Below are positions 25,241 to 31,176 of a stretch of DNA of 35,757 bases, piece after piece (position 1 is the first letter of the stretch; every line of letters starts with the position of its first letter). The DNA comes from Coprococcus sp. (GTDB lineage Bacteria > Bacillota > Clostridia > Lachnospirales > Lachnospiraceae): the NCBI GenBank assembly GCA_016297495.1, contig JAEDGN010000019.1:1-35757 (forward strand), in the 5' to 3' direction. Position numbers and translations under genes: made by a program. The notes beneath the pieces were generated by a model that worked only from the letters and a program-made list of their open reading frames with translations, was not told where the DNA came from and did no database searches.

Positions 25241-25257
25241 CGCAAGGAGGTTTGACA

Positions 25258-26553
25258 ATGGAGATTCGCAGAGATTTTTATCTGGATAAATTGATAAAAA
25301 GAAAAAATAATGGACTGATTAAGGTAATCACCGGCATTCGCAGATGCGGAAAGTCCTATTTGCTGAATAACCTTTTTTATCATCACCTGCTGGAAAATGG
25401 AGTGGACGCTGACCATATCATCCGTTTTGCATTTGATTCAGCAGATGATCTTTATCTCATTGGAGAAAGCCTGATTCAGATTGAAAAGAAAAAGCGTGGA
25501 GTTGACCCTGAAAAGTTCATGAATTATATCCGTTCCAAGGTTGTTGGCGACGGAATGTATTATCTGCTGCTTGATGAAATTCAGATGTTGGATTGTTTTG
25601 AAGCTGTTCTGAATGGTTATCTGCGTAAAGATAATATGGATGTATTCGTGACTGGAAGTAATGCAAAGCTCCTGTCCAAAGATATTGCTACTGAGTTCGC
25701 CGGTCGTGGCGACGAAGTGCATATGTACCCTTTGAGTTTTGCAGAGTTTATGACTGTTTACAGCGGAGACAAATATATGGGGCTATCCGAGTATATGCTT
25801 TACGGTGGTATCCCTCTGGTTGTTCTGCGTGAAGGAACCGGAGATAAAGCTGCCGCATTACAGAACCTGTTCAACGAAATTTATATTCGAGATATTACTA
25901 AGCGAAATCGTGTGAAGAATATTGGTGAATTGGAAGATCTGTTAAATATCCTTTCTTCGGCCATTGGTTCGTTGACCAATCCCGAAAAACTGAAGAACAC
26001 TTTCAAGACTGTAAAGAAATCCAGAATCACTTCCGTTACTATCAAGAAATATCTGGATTATTTTGAGGACTCTTTCCTGATTGAATCAGCACAAAGATAT
26101 GACATCAAGGGAAAGGCATATATTGAAACTCCAAAGAAATATTATTTCTCTGACCTTGGACTTCGCAACGCCAGAATCAACTTCCGCCAATTTGAGCAGA
26201 CTCATTCTATGGAAAATGTGATTTATAACGAACTTCGTATGCGTGGCTACAGCGTAGATGTAGGAGTAATACCGATTGCAGAAAGAGATCAGGATGGTAA
26301 GGTCATCCGTAAACAACTGGAAGTAGATTTTGTATGCAATCTTGGTTCTTCCAGATACTACATTCAGTCTGCTTACTCGCTGCCTGATGAAACGAAACGT
26401 ACTCAGGAAATCAGACCATTCAGAAAGATTGATGATTCTTTCAAGAAGATCGTTATTACAAAAGATATTGTGCAGCCTTATTATGATGACTATGGTATCC
26501 TGACCGTGAACATTTATGATTTCCTTCTTGAGCCGCAGATTCTGGAAAAATAA
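25258..26553 (+). CDS. AAA ATPase with DUF4143 domain
   Basis: A 431-residue protein of the AAA_14/DUF4143 type. Walker A is GIRRCGKSYLL (about 22-32), Walker B is YLLLDEIQML, and the sensor stretch is DVFVTGSNAKLLS. The second half contains YSDLGLRNARINFR and a DUF4143 end with ELRMRGYSVDVGV and LEVDFVCN, the PD-(D/E)xK-like fold remnant of the family. These proteins are common and mobile in Firmicutes and Bacteroidetes; the biological role is not established. The ATG at 25258 follows AAGGAGG. It sits alone between repeated operators on the left and a hairpin-rich gap on the right. Confidence 0.85.
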   Translation: MEIRRDFYLDKLIKRKNNGLIKVITGIRRCGKSYLLNNLFYHHLLENGVDADHIIRFAFDSADDLYLIGESLIQIEKKKRGVDPEKFMNYIRSKVVGDGMYYLLLDEIQMLDCFEAVLNGYLRKDNMDVFVTGSNAKLLSKDIATEFAGRGDEVHMYPLSFAEFMTVYSGDKYMGLSEYMLYGGIPLVVLREGTGDKAAALQNLFNEIYIRDITKRNRVKNIGELEDLLNILSSAIGSLTNPEKLKNTFKTVKKSRITSVTIKKYLDYFEDSFLIESAQRYDIKGKAYIETPKKYYFSDLGLRNARINFRQFEQTHSMENVIYNELRMRGYSVDVGVIPIAERDQDGKVIRKQLEVDFVCNLGSSRYYIQSAYSLPDETKRTQEIRPFRKIDDSFKKIVITKDIVQPYYDDYGILTVNIYDFLLEPQILEK

Positions 26554-26611
26554 GTATTATCTAAGGAAACCCAGTCGCCTGCGTTCCCATTCGCTATTAT
26601 TTCCATGCCTT

Positions 26612-26669
26612 TTCGCTAAGCGCAACCTCGAAAATGCTCTGCATTTTCGAGGTTGCGGCATTAGCTGAA
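26612..26669. repeat. Long hairpin: 17-bp perfect inverted repeat with 3-nt loop
   Basis: The arms 26621-26637 and 26641-26657 (CGCAACCTCGAAAATGC and its exact complement) are separated by only TCT, and outer bases TTCGCTAA / TTAGCTGAA extend the stem with a small bulge. A second hairpin, GGGATTTTT-AC-AAAAATCCC, follows at 26704-26723, and GGGCTTCGCCC near 26732. It has no T-run after the main stem, so it is not a standard terminator. It may be a miniature element or small structured RNA. Confidence 0.6.
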
Positions 26670-26745
26670 TGACTTACAAAACCAAATTTCGCCATGCTCA
26701 TTCGGGATTTTTACAAAAATCCCTCATTAACGGGCTTCGCCCTAT

Positions 26746-26810
26746 ATGAATAAATAACAAAAACCCGGCTGAGAGCAAATTCTCCTCCGGGTTTTCCGTT
26801 ATTTATTCAT
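26746..26810. terminator. Bidirectional terminator, probably the original tuf terminator
   Basis: Imperfect inverted repeat with about 24-bp arms: ATGAATAAATAAC and AAAACCCGG on one side, CCGGGTTTT and GTTATTTATTCAT on the other, with a GAGA/TCTC inner stem. A-runs and T-runs flank the GC core on both strands. It lies just left of the element's left att site, where the end of tuf would be if the element were absent. Confidence 0.7.
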
Positions 26811-26832
26811 GCATGGCTCATTGCCAACGCAA

Positions 26833-26857
26833 AATTATTCAATGATAGTAGCAACAC
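26833..26857. repeat. Left attachment site (attL): copy of the tuf 3' end
   Basis: It matches 35688-35712 in 24 of 25 positions: AATTATTCAAT, one mismatch (G at 26844 against A at 35699), then ATAGTAGCAACAC. On the minus strand it spells the last residues VATIIE and the stop of EF-Tu. Beyond it, GCCTAATC at 26861-26868 resembles GCCTGATC of tuf with a 2-bp offset. Confidence 0.85.
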
Positions 26858-26958
26858 AACGCCTAATCAATTTATTATCGTTTTTCCTGCTGTTTTCACT
26901 GAATTTTCTTTGCATTTAGCCACTATTTTCATCCGTTAGAATTGACTGCACACTTTTT

Positions 26959-26990
26959 TAGTATCAAATTAGTATCGCTCGGACTCCCAT
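26959..26990. repeat. Left copy of the terminal direct repeat (possible integrase arm sites)
   Basis: TAGTATCAAA (26959-26968) and TAGTATC (26970-26976) are followed by GGACTCCCAT (26981-26990). The same three blocks in the same order and orientation occur at 35623-35656 near the other end. Two short repeats per end resemble the arm-type sites bound by the N-terminal domain of Tn916-like integrases. Confidence 0.6.
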
Positions 26991-27835
26991 AAAGCAGCCC
27001 TTTCCGTTGCGCTGGTCCATGTCCTGTTAAACGTCCCGACACCGGTCCCAGTCATGGCCATAACATGGGCCTGTTCTTCCAGGAATGGCAGCAGGATCCT
27101 TGAACGCTTTGAATTTCTCATATCCCTCAATGCCTTGCTCTGCTGCTGCCTGGCATATTCAATACCAAATCCAAAGGTCTCTCCAACTTCCTGCAGGGTT
27201 TTATTCTCCTGGTACCGCATCCGGATAACTGGCCCGCCATTTCCTGGCAGATCATCAACCATTGGCCAGAGAACAGCCCTCAGCTGCTCATACTGAACCT
27301 GATCAAGGACATCACTCTCCACATTCTGAGTTCCGGCCAATGTATCCCCTATGGTCAAATCATCATCTTCGCCAAACCTGGCTTCCGTGCTGCTGGTCCT
27401 GACAGAAGCCGCATATTTAATGTTTAAAAGCTTCTTCTCTGATATCCCCATAATTGCACACATCTCTCTGTCTGATGGCTCTTTTCCGGTAATTTGCTTG
27501 AATGAAGCCGCCTGACGATGGTATTCGCTGATACTGTCCATCATCCCGGAAGGAATCCTCACAGTGTTGTTATTCCTGATAAAGCGGCTCATGCGCTGTC
27601 TGATCCAATAGCCTGCATAAGTCAGAAACTTTATCTCAGCAGCAGGATCATAGTGCTCCACGGCATCACATAGCCCCAGATAACCCTCCTGCTGCAGATC
27701 ATCTTCTTCAGCATAGTTCTGATAATGCCTGGCTATCTTCGCAACAAATCTCTTACTCTGCTGCCAGAGCTGCAACATATTACTGGTTATATCATTTCCG
27801 GATCTGATTTGTTCCACAAGTTCTTCATTGGTCAC
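26969..27835 (-). CDS. Sigma-70-family RNA polymerase sigma factor carried by the satellite
   Basis: A 288-residue protein. Region 2 is clear: EEDDLQQEGYLGLCDAVEHYD, FLTYAGYWIRQRMSRFIRNN. Region 3 follows (GKEPSDREMCAIMGISEKKLLNIK) and region 4 is PVIRMRYQENKTLQEVGETFGFGIEYARQQQSKALRDMR. About 45 residues of unclear role extend beyond. There is no region 1.1. It starts at GTG 27835 with GGGGGCG upstream. A terminator (27852-27892) ends just 17 bp before the start, so it is expressed only by read-through or from a hidden promoter. It may switch transcription of satellite or helper late genes. Its stop codon lies inside the left terminal repeat. Confidence 0.85.
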   Translation of the reverse strand: MTNEELVEQIRSGNDITSNMLQLWQQSKRFVAKIARHYQNYAEEDDLQQEGYLGLCDAVEHYDPAAEIKFLTYAGYWIRQRMSRFIRNNNTVRIPSGMMDSISEYHRQAASFKQITGKEPSDREMCAIMGISEKKLLNIKYAASVRTSSTEARFGEDDDLTIGDTLAGTQNVESDVLDQVQYEQLRAVLWPMVDDLPGNGGPVIRMRYQENKTLQEVGETFGFGIEYARQQQSKALRDMRNSKRSRILLPFLEEQAHVMAMTGTGVGTFNRTWTSATERAALWESERY

Positions 27836-27851
27836 AATATACGCCCCCTAC

Positions 27852-27892
27852 AAAAAAATACCAGCGGAAAGGAGAAAAAACCGCTGGTATTT
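27852..27892 (-). terminator. Terminator between capsid and sigma genes
   Basis: Minus-strand perfect 12-bp stem AAATACCAGCGG / CCGCTGGTATTT (arms 27881-27892 and 27856-27867), then a T-run (27858-27852). The ribosome site of the sigma gene follows at once, so read-through would control sigma expression. Confidence 0.8.
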
Positions 27893-27907
27893 ACGAACAT
27901 TTAACTG

Positions 27908-28747
27908 TTAAACCGTTGCCTTAGCCTGGTAATAAATAGCTTTCTTTTTATTATCAAGTACAAACGCATCATAAACAATACGCCCCTCAATAAGTGATCC
28001 GCTGATGCCAGGAGGATCCTGATGCGTTTTATAATCCGCGAGCTTTGTTGGTGCAACTGTCGCACATGGATGCGCCACCATAAAACCAAAGTTTTCAGGC
28101 ACTTTGCTTGATGCTACCTTAATGACATTCATCCCATCAAGATTCGAGATAACCCCTTTTATCCTCATATCTTCACCGACATTCGTATTCAGAACAATTT
28201 CCTTGCTTTGTTTCATGAGTCTATATACTTCTGGCGTTACCAGCAGAACCCTTCCGTTTTCTGGTGCCTCTGCCTCATCTAATGCCACAGTGGCCTTTAC
28301 AATTTCCTCATAAATATTGTCTGATGTTAACGATACTGCAGCAGGCTTGTTCCCAGCGTTTTCAGTCATAACGCCATATACATATTTGTCTACCTCCGGA
28401 ATCGTAACCTCTCTTAACTGTCTGGCAAGTGCGGTTGCAGCTTCTAAAGTGCTGCCAGTCTCATCACGGTCAAGTTTATCAATGACAAAAGTGAATGACC
28501 GATCTTTTTTAATGCGCATGCTCTGCGTTGTCGCGTCAAGATTACCAATCGAGCCATATCTTGAAGCATTTGAGCCCGTGCCTGCTCGATCATAATCATT
28601 CATTTGACTTGTTCCGATTTTATAAATCTTAATTATATTTGCTCCTGTCCAATCGAAATCCTGATTAGTAAGAAGCGATTTCTTGCTCTCCGTGTAAAAA
28701 ATCTCATCTACATAGGGCAGGTACTTTGTTACCAATTCAATTGCCAT
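27908..28747 (-). CDS. Phage major capsid protein (HK97-like fold)
   Basis: A 279-residue protein of the phage capsid type seen in Clostridia prophages. The N-terminal arm (KYLPYVDEIFYTESKKSLLTN) is followed by a large central part, with RSFTFVIDKLDRDETG and VLLVTPEVYRLMKQSKE as P-domain-like stretches, and the C-terminal HPCATVAPTKLADYK and GRIVYDAFVLDNKKKAIYYQ, typical of the A-domain. There is no protease domain. It starts 11 nt after the scaffold gene, an order normal for phage head operons. Portal, terminase and protease genes are missing around it, so particle completion would need a helper phage. Confidence 0.75.
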   Translation of the reverse strand: MAIELVTKYLPYVDEIFYTESKKSLLTNQDFDWTGANIIKIYKIGTSQMNDYDRAGTGSNASRYGSIGNLDATTQSMRIKKDRSFTFVIDKLDRDETGSTLEAATALARQLREVTIPEVDKYVYGVMTENAGNKPAAVSLTSDNIYEEIVKATVALDEAEAPENGRVLLVTPEVYRLMKQSKEIVLNTNVGEDMRIKGVISNLDGMNVIKVASSKVPENFGFMVAHPCATVAPTKLADYKTHQDPPGISGSLIEGRIVYDAFVLDNKKKAIYYQAKATV

Positions 28748-28758
28748 TACTCATACTC

Positions 28759-29160
28759 CTATCTTTTCAGTAATCCCATTGCCCGCCTTATAGCATTATC
28801 ATTGTCACCAACGCCGCCCGTCGGCAATACCGGATTTAAAACAGGTTCAGATGATTTTTTGACATATGGGATAATAATATTCAAACATTTATCTGCAGTT
28901 TCTTTATCCAGCCCCTTCAAAGAATCATAAAGCTCATTCGGAAGCTTGTTACTCATAATCTGCTCCCTTATATACAGATCTGACTCTCTGCGCTGTAATT
29001 CCAGCTCTTTTTCGCTCGGCCCCTGCGGCATCTTTACTCTTGAGAGTCTCTCCTGGACAATGCGGTTAACTTCGTCCTGTGTAAAAGTCTTTTCCTGAAC
29101 AGATACCGAATCCTGATGATCTTGTGTTGCTGTACTGTTACCATTTTCCATGCTACCCAT
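28759..29160 (-). CDS. Phage scaffold protein (DUF4355-like)
   Basis: A 133-residue acidic, coiled-coil protein. The segment FTQDEVNRIVQERLSR and the charged helix SEKELELQRRESDLYIREQIMS are the family hallmark, followed by LPNELYDSLKGLDKETADKCLN. The C-terminal NAIRRAMGLLKR is the basic tail that contacts capsid subunits in such scaffolds. GGAGGT precedes the ATG at 29160. Next gene is the capsid protein, as in phages. It would direct procapsid assembly of the adjacent capsid. Confidence 0.75.
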   Translation of the reverse strand: MGSMENGNSTATQDHQDSVSVQEKTFTQDEVNRIVQERLSRVKMPQGPSEKELELQRRESDLYIREQIMSNKLPNELYDSLKGLDKETADKCLNIIIPYVKKSSEPVLNPVLPTGGVGDNDNAIRRAMGLLKR

Positions 29161-29212
29161 GTGATACCTCCAATTTTACGCCCTGTGTGGCTATTTTTTT
29201 TGCAAATAGAAA

Positions 29213-29262
29213 AGGCGTGAAAACAACCTATAGCACTATGCTATCAAGTCATTCCCACGCCT
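29213..29262 (-). promoter_or_regulatory. Hairpin leader before the scaffold-capsid genes
   Basis: An outer stem AGGCGTG / CACGCCT (29213-29219, 29256-29262) encloses a 6-bp hairpin ATAGCA-CTA-TGCTAT (29230-29244). On the minus strand TTTTC follows the outer stem, so it could be a weak terminator between early and capsid genes or a structured leader. The rest of the 200-bp gap (29161-29360) shows nothing else clear. Confidence 0.5.
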
Positions 29263-29360
29263 GTATCAGCTTTCCTCAGACACCCGCCGAAGTGCCCGAA
29301 GAGGTACTATTACTCTATTTGCTCTATTACAATTATATCAAATTAACACATAAAGAGCAA

Positions 29361-29642
29361 CTATTTTTTCAACCTCTCTATATTGATCAAAAGATTTGTC
29401 AAAGCTTCTTCCGTGCTTATTCCCTGCTTTTCCAAATTGCCAAAAACCTCCATGAAGATCTTCATTCTCTTCTCTAAATCACGTTTCTTTCTTCTGCTTT
29501 CTCCACTCTTAATTCCTCCCTTACGACCCATTTCTCGGAGTTCCTCCGGGCTTCGCTGGCTGTTCGGAATTAAATTATCTTCTCGCTTCGTTCGGGCTTC
29601 GACACTGGTTCGTTTTTTTCTCATTGTTCCGTCGGGCTTCAT
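29361..29642 (-). CDS. Small basic phage-associated protein (KGG/RRKK type)
   Basis: A 93-residue very basic protein: NLIPNSQRSPEELREMGRKGGIKSGESRRKKRDLEKRMKIFMEVF. The stretch GRKGGIKSGESRRKKR is a nucleic-acid-binding signature of small proteins near the packaging genes of Clostridia phages; the precise role is unknown. It overlaps the preceding gene by 4 nt (ATGA at 29639-29642), so it is translationally coupled. An internal ATG six codons on is possible. Confidence 0.6.
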   Translation of the reverse strand: MKPDGTMRKKRTSVEARTKREDNLIPNSQRSPEELREMGRKGGIKSGESRRKKRDLEKRMKIFMEVFGNLEKQGISTEEALTNLLINIERLKK

Positions 29643-29806
29643 TCACACTTCAACTCGACATAAGCCTTCTTATAACGGCCATCTTTATTTTTTGACACCT
29701 TACATGATTTAATCACTGGATGCAGCAGCCGGATCACGCCCTGCAGCTCCTCAGATGTATTATAGGATATTCTGATTTTAACAGACAAACAATCACTTCC
29801 TTCCAT
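29639..29806 (-). CDS. Small phage-associated protein (55 residues)
   Basis: A short frame not long enough for ordinary ORF cut-offs. It reads LSVKIRISYNTSEELQGVIR and then LLHPVIKSCKVSKNKDGRYKKAYVELK, a strand-helix-strand pattern common in Clostridia prophages. ATG 29806 is followed closely by GGAAGGA, so a TTG at 29788 (MSVKIRIS) may be the true start. The stop overlaps the next ATG. No function is known. Confidence 0.6.
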   Translation of the reverse strand: MEGSDCLSVKIRISYNTSEELQGVIRLLHPVIKSCKVSKNKDGRYKKAYVELKCE

Positions 29807-29823
29807 GCTGTTTTTAATGATCC

Positions 29824-29842
29824 GGGACGTTGGTAGCGTCCC
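29824..29842. other. Small GC-rich hairpin
   Basis: GGGACG-7 nt-CGTCCC in the 105-bp gap between two satellite genes. No T-run on either side, so its role (mRNA stability, processing) is open. Confidence 0.4.
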
Positions 29843-29911
29843 AGATCGATGCCCCTGTCTCGCCAGGACCCGCGGTTCTGGATGTATGTAAGAAATCTAT
29901 GTAAAGCCGTT

Positions 29912-30106
29912 CTATTTATGTGACTGCTGTCTGCGCCTATCCAATATAGTCAGCACATTATTGACCAAAACTTTGATCCGCTCCGGAGTTTCCTGTAGCC
30001 ATTCTTCACGCCACTCCATATACTGCTGATCATTAAGCTTCATAGCCTCAGATGCCAGTTCTTCAATCTGAGGACGTATCGCAGAGTATAATTCACGCTC
30101 TGTCAT
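29912..30106 (-). CDS. Hypothetical satellite protein (64 residues)
   Basis: A 64-residue, charged, helical protein (MTERELYSAIRPQIEELASE, then EWREEWLQETPERIKVLVNN). GGAGGGG is 4-6 nt upstream of the ATG at 30106, and the start overlaps the 3' end of the regulator gene by 14 nt, so it is coupled to it. No family recognised. Confidence 0.65.
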   Translation of the reverse strand: MTERELYSAIRPQIEELASEAMKLNDQQYMEWREEWLQETPERIKVLVNNVLTILDRRRQQSHK

Positions 30107-30566
30107 GCCATTCCCCTCCTTCCAGCATCATCCTCAGAGACTCCAATTCGTCATCGCTTAATTTGAGAATAAATTTTATTGTTTCCAGAAATACTCTGTT
30201 TTTTCTTAGTTTTTCGTATGCCTCAAAGATTACTTTGTTATCCAATGATTCCTGATCCCGACGTTTGTTTTCTTCTGCCCAACGCACTACTGCAATAGGA
30301 TCACTACCAAGAAAGCTCAACTCATCAGAGAATAAATATTCAAGTTTTACACCAAATAGTCTTGCCAGCCCTTTTGCCTCCGTGCTCGTTATCTCTATAT
30401 TTCCTTGTATTTTACCCCATACCTCTGAATCATCCTCTTCCCGTCTACCAAGTCCCATATGATCAGCAACAGTGCGAATACTGTAGTGACTCTCTATAAT
30501 CTCAGCCATCAGGTTCGGATATTTTAAACACTTCAACTGTTCAACGCTCAATCTCTTATAATACAT
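30093..30566 (-). CDS. XRE-like regulator of the satellite
   Basis: A 157-residue protein with a degenerate N-terminal helix-turn-helix (LMAEIIESHYSIRTVADHMGLGRR ... LARLFGVKLEYLFSDEL, the latter the usual XRE end) and a C-terminal helical part RVFLETIKFILKLSDDELESLRMML. It is on the early/late minus strand, apart from the CI/Cro pair, and could control the downstream small genes and capsid genes. The ATG at 30566 follows GGAAGGAAAG. The 115-bp gap upstream holds short CCGG-rich inverted repeats. Confidence 0.65.
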   Translation of the reverse strand: MYYKRLSVEQLKCLKYPNLMAEIIESHYSIRTVADHMGLGRREEDDSEVWGKIQGNIEITSTEAKGLARLFGVKLEYLFSDELSFLGSDPIAVVRWAEENKRRDQESLDNKVIFEAYEKLRKNRVFLETIKFILKLSDDELESLRMMLEGGEWHDRA

Positions 30567-30681
30567 ATCTTTCCTTCCTGCCGGATCTATGCTATACTGG
30601 CAGTAACCTTTCTGCTGGTAGCAATACCGGCTATAACCGGCCCTTATCGGTGTTGGCGCACCGGTGAGGGCTGTTTTCGCT

Positions 30682-30897
30682 TTACTCCTTTGGTACTATA
30701 TAGCTATTTTTTCCATTCCTGTAATAATCAAAAATTTCAAAAAGTACTTCTTTCGCACGATCTTCAGAAGAATACTCTCCGATATACCGTCTTACTGAAT
30801 TACTTGAGACAATCAAACCTCTGTCACCAATACGTACCACCCACATATTTCTAGGGATCTCTATTACTGAACATCTATCTTGCAAGCAGAGCTTCAT
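30682..30897 (-). CDS. Hypothetical satellite protein (71 residues)
   Basis: A small mixed alpha/beta frame: WVVRIGDRGLIVSSNSVRRYIGEYSSEDRAKEVLFEIFDYYRNG. The end resembles short proteins common in Clostridia prophages, but no function is known. The ribosome site is weak (GAAAGATG at 17 nt), so the start is uncertain. Confidence 0.5.
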   Translation of the reverse strand: MKLCLQDRCSVIEIPRNMWVVRIGDRGLIVSSNSVRRYIGEYSSEDRAKEVLFEIFDYYRNGKNSYIVPKE

Positions 30898-30957
30898 GTT
30901 ATTTCACATCTTTCCACGACTTCGTCCTCAGCAGCTGAGAACAACTGTAAGTTCATC

Positions 30958-31176
30958 CTAATATCCTTCATAGGTTGTCACCTCGCCTTTTATGTAAATG
31001 CTGCCGTTTTCCAGGCCACCGGTCACGCTGTAAAGCATATTACTAATTGCTGACAGCTCGCTTGAGATATCCCGCATAGTGTCCAACAGTGCAAGCTGTG
31101 TAGCCTGTTCCAATGTAAATCCTTCATGTTGTAGTTCTCTAACCATTGTCAATGTTGTTACCATATCTTCAATCAT
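30958..31176 (-). CDS. Hypothetical small protein coupled to DUF3987
   Basis: A 72-residue helical protein, MIEDMVTTLTMVRELQHEGF then TLEQATQLALLDTMRDISSELSAISN. The ATG at 31176 overlaps the DUF3987 stop as ATGA (31173-31176), with AAAGAGGG upstream, so translation is coupled. An upstream in-frame ATG is rejected. Its stable pairing with the replication gene suggests an accessory role, but that is inference. Confidence 0.65.
   Translation of the reverse strand: MIEDMVTTLTMVRELQHEGFTLEQATQLALLDTMRDISSELSAISNMLYSVTGGLENGSIYIKGEVTTYEGY

Noticed and set aside
26612..26669. tRNA or rho-independent terminator
   Set aside because: The hairpin lacks tRNA arms and CCA-type ends, and no T-run follows the stem on either strand.
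26833..26857. A second tuf gene remnant
   Set aside because: Only the last codons and stop are present, with clear similarity ending right after the core. This is an integration duplication, not a gene fragment.
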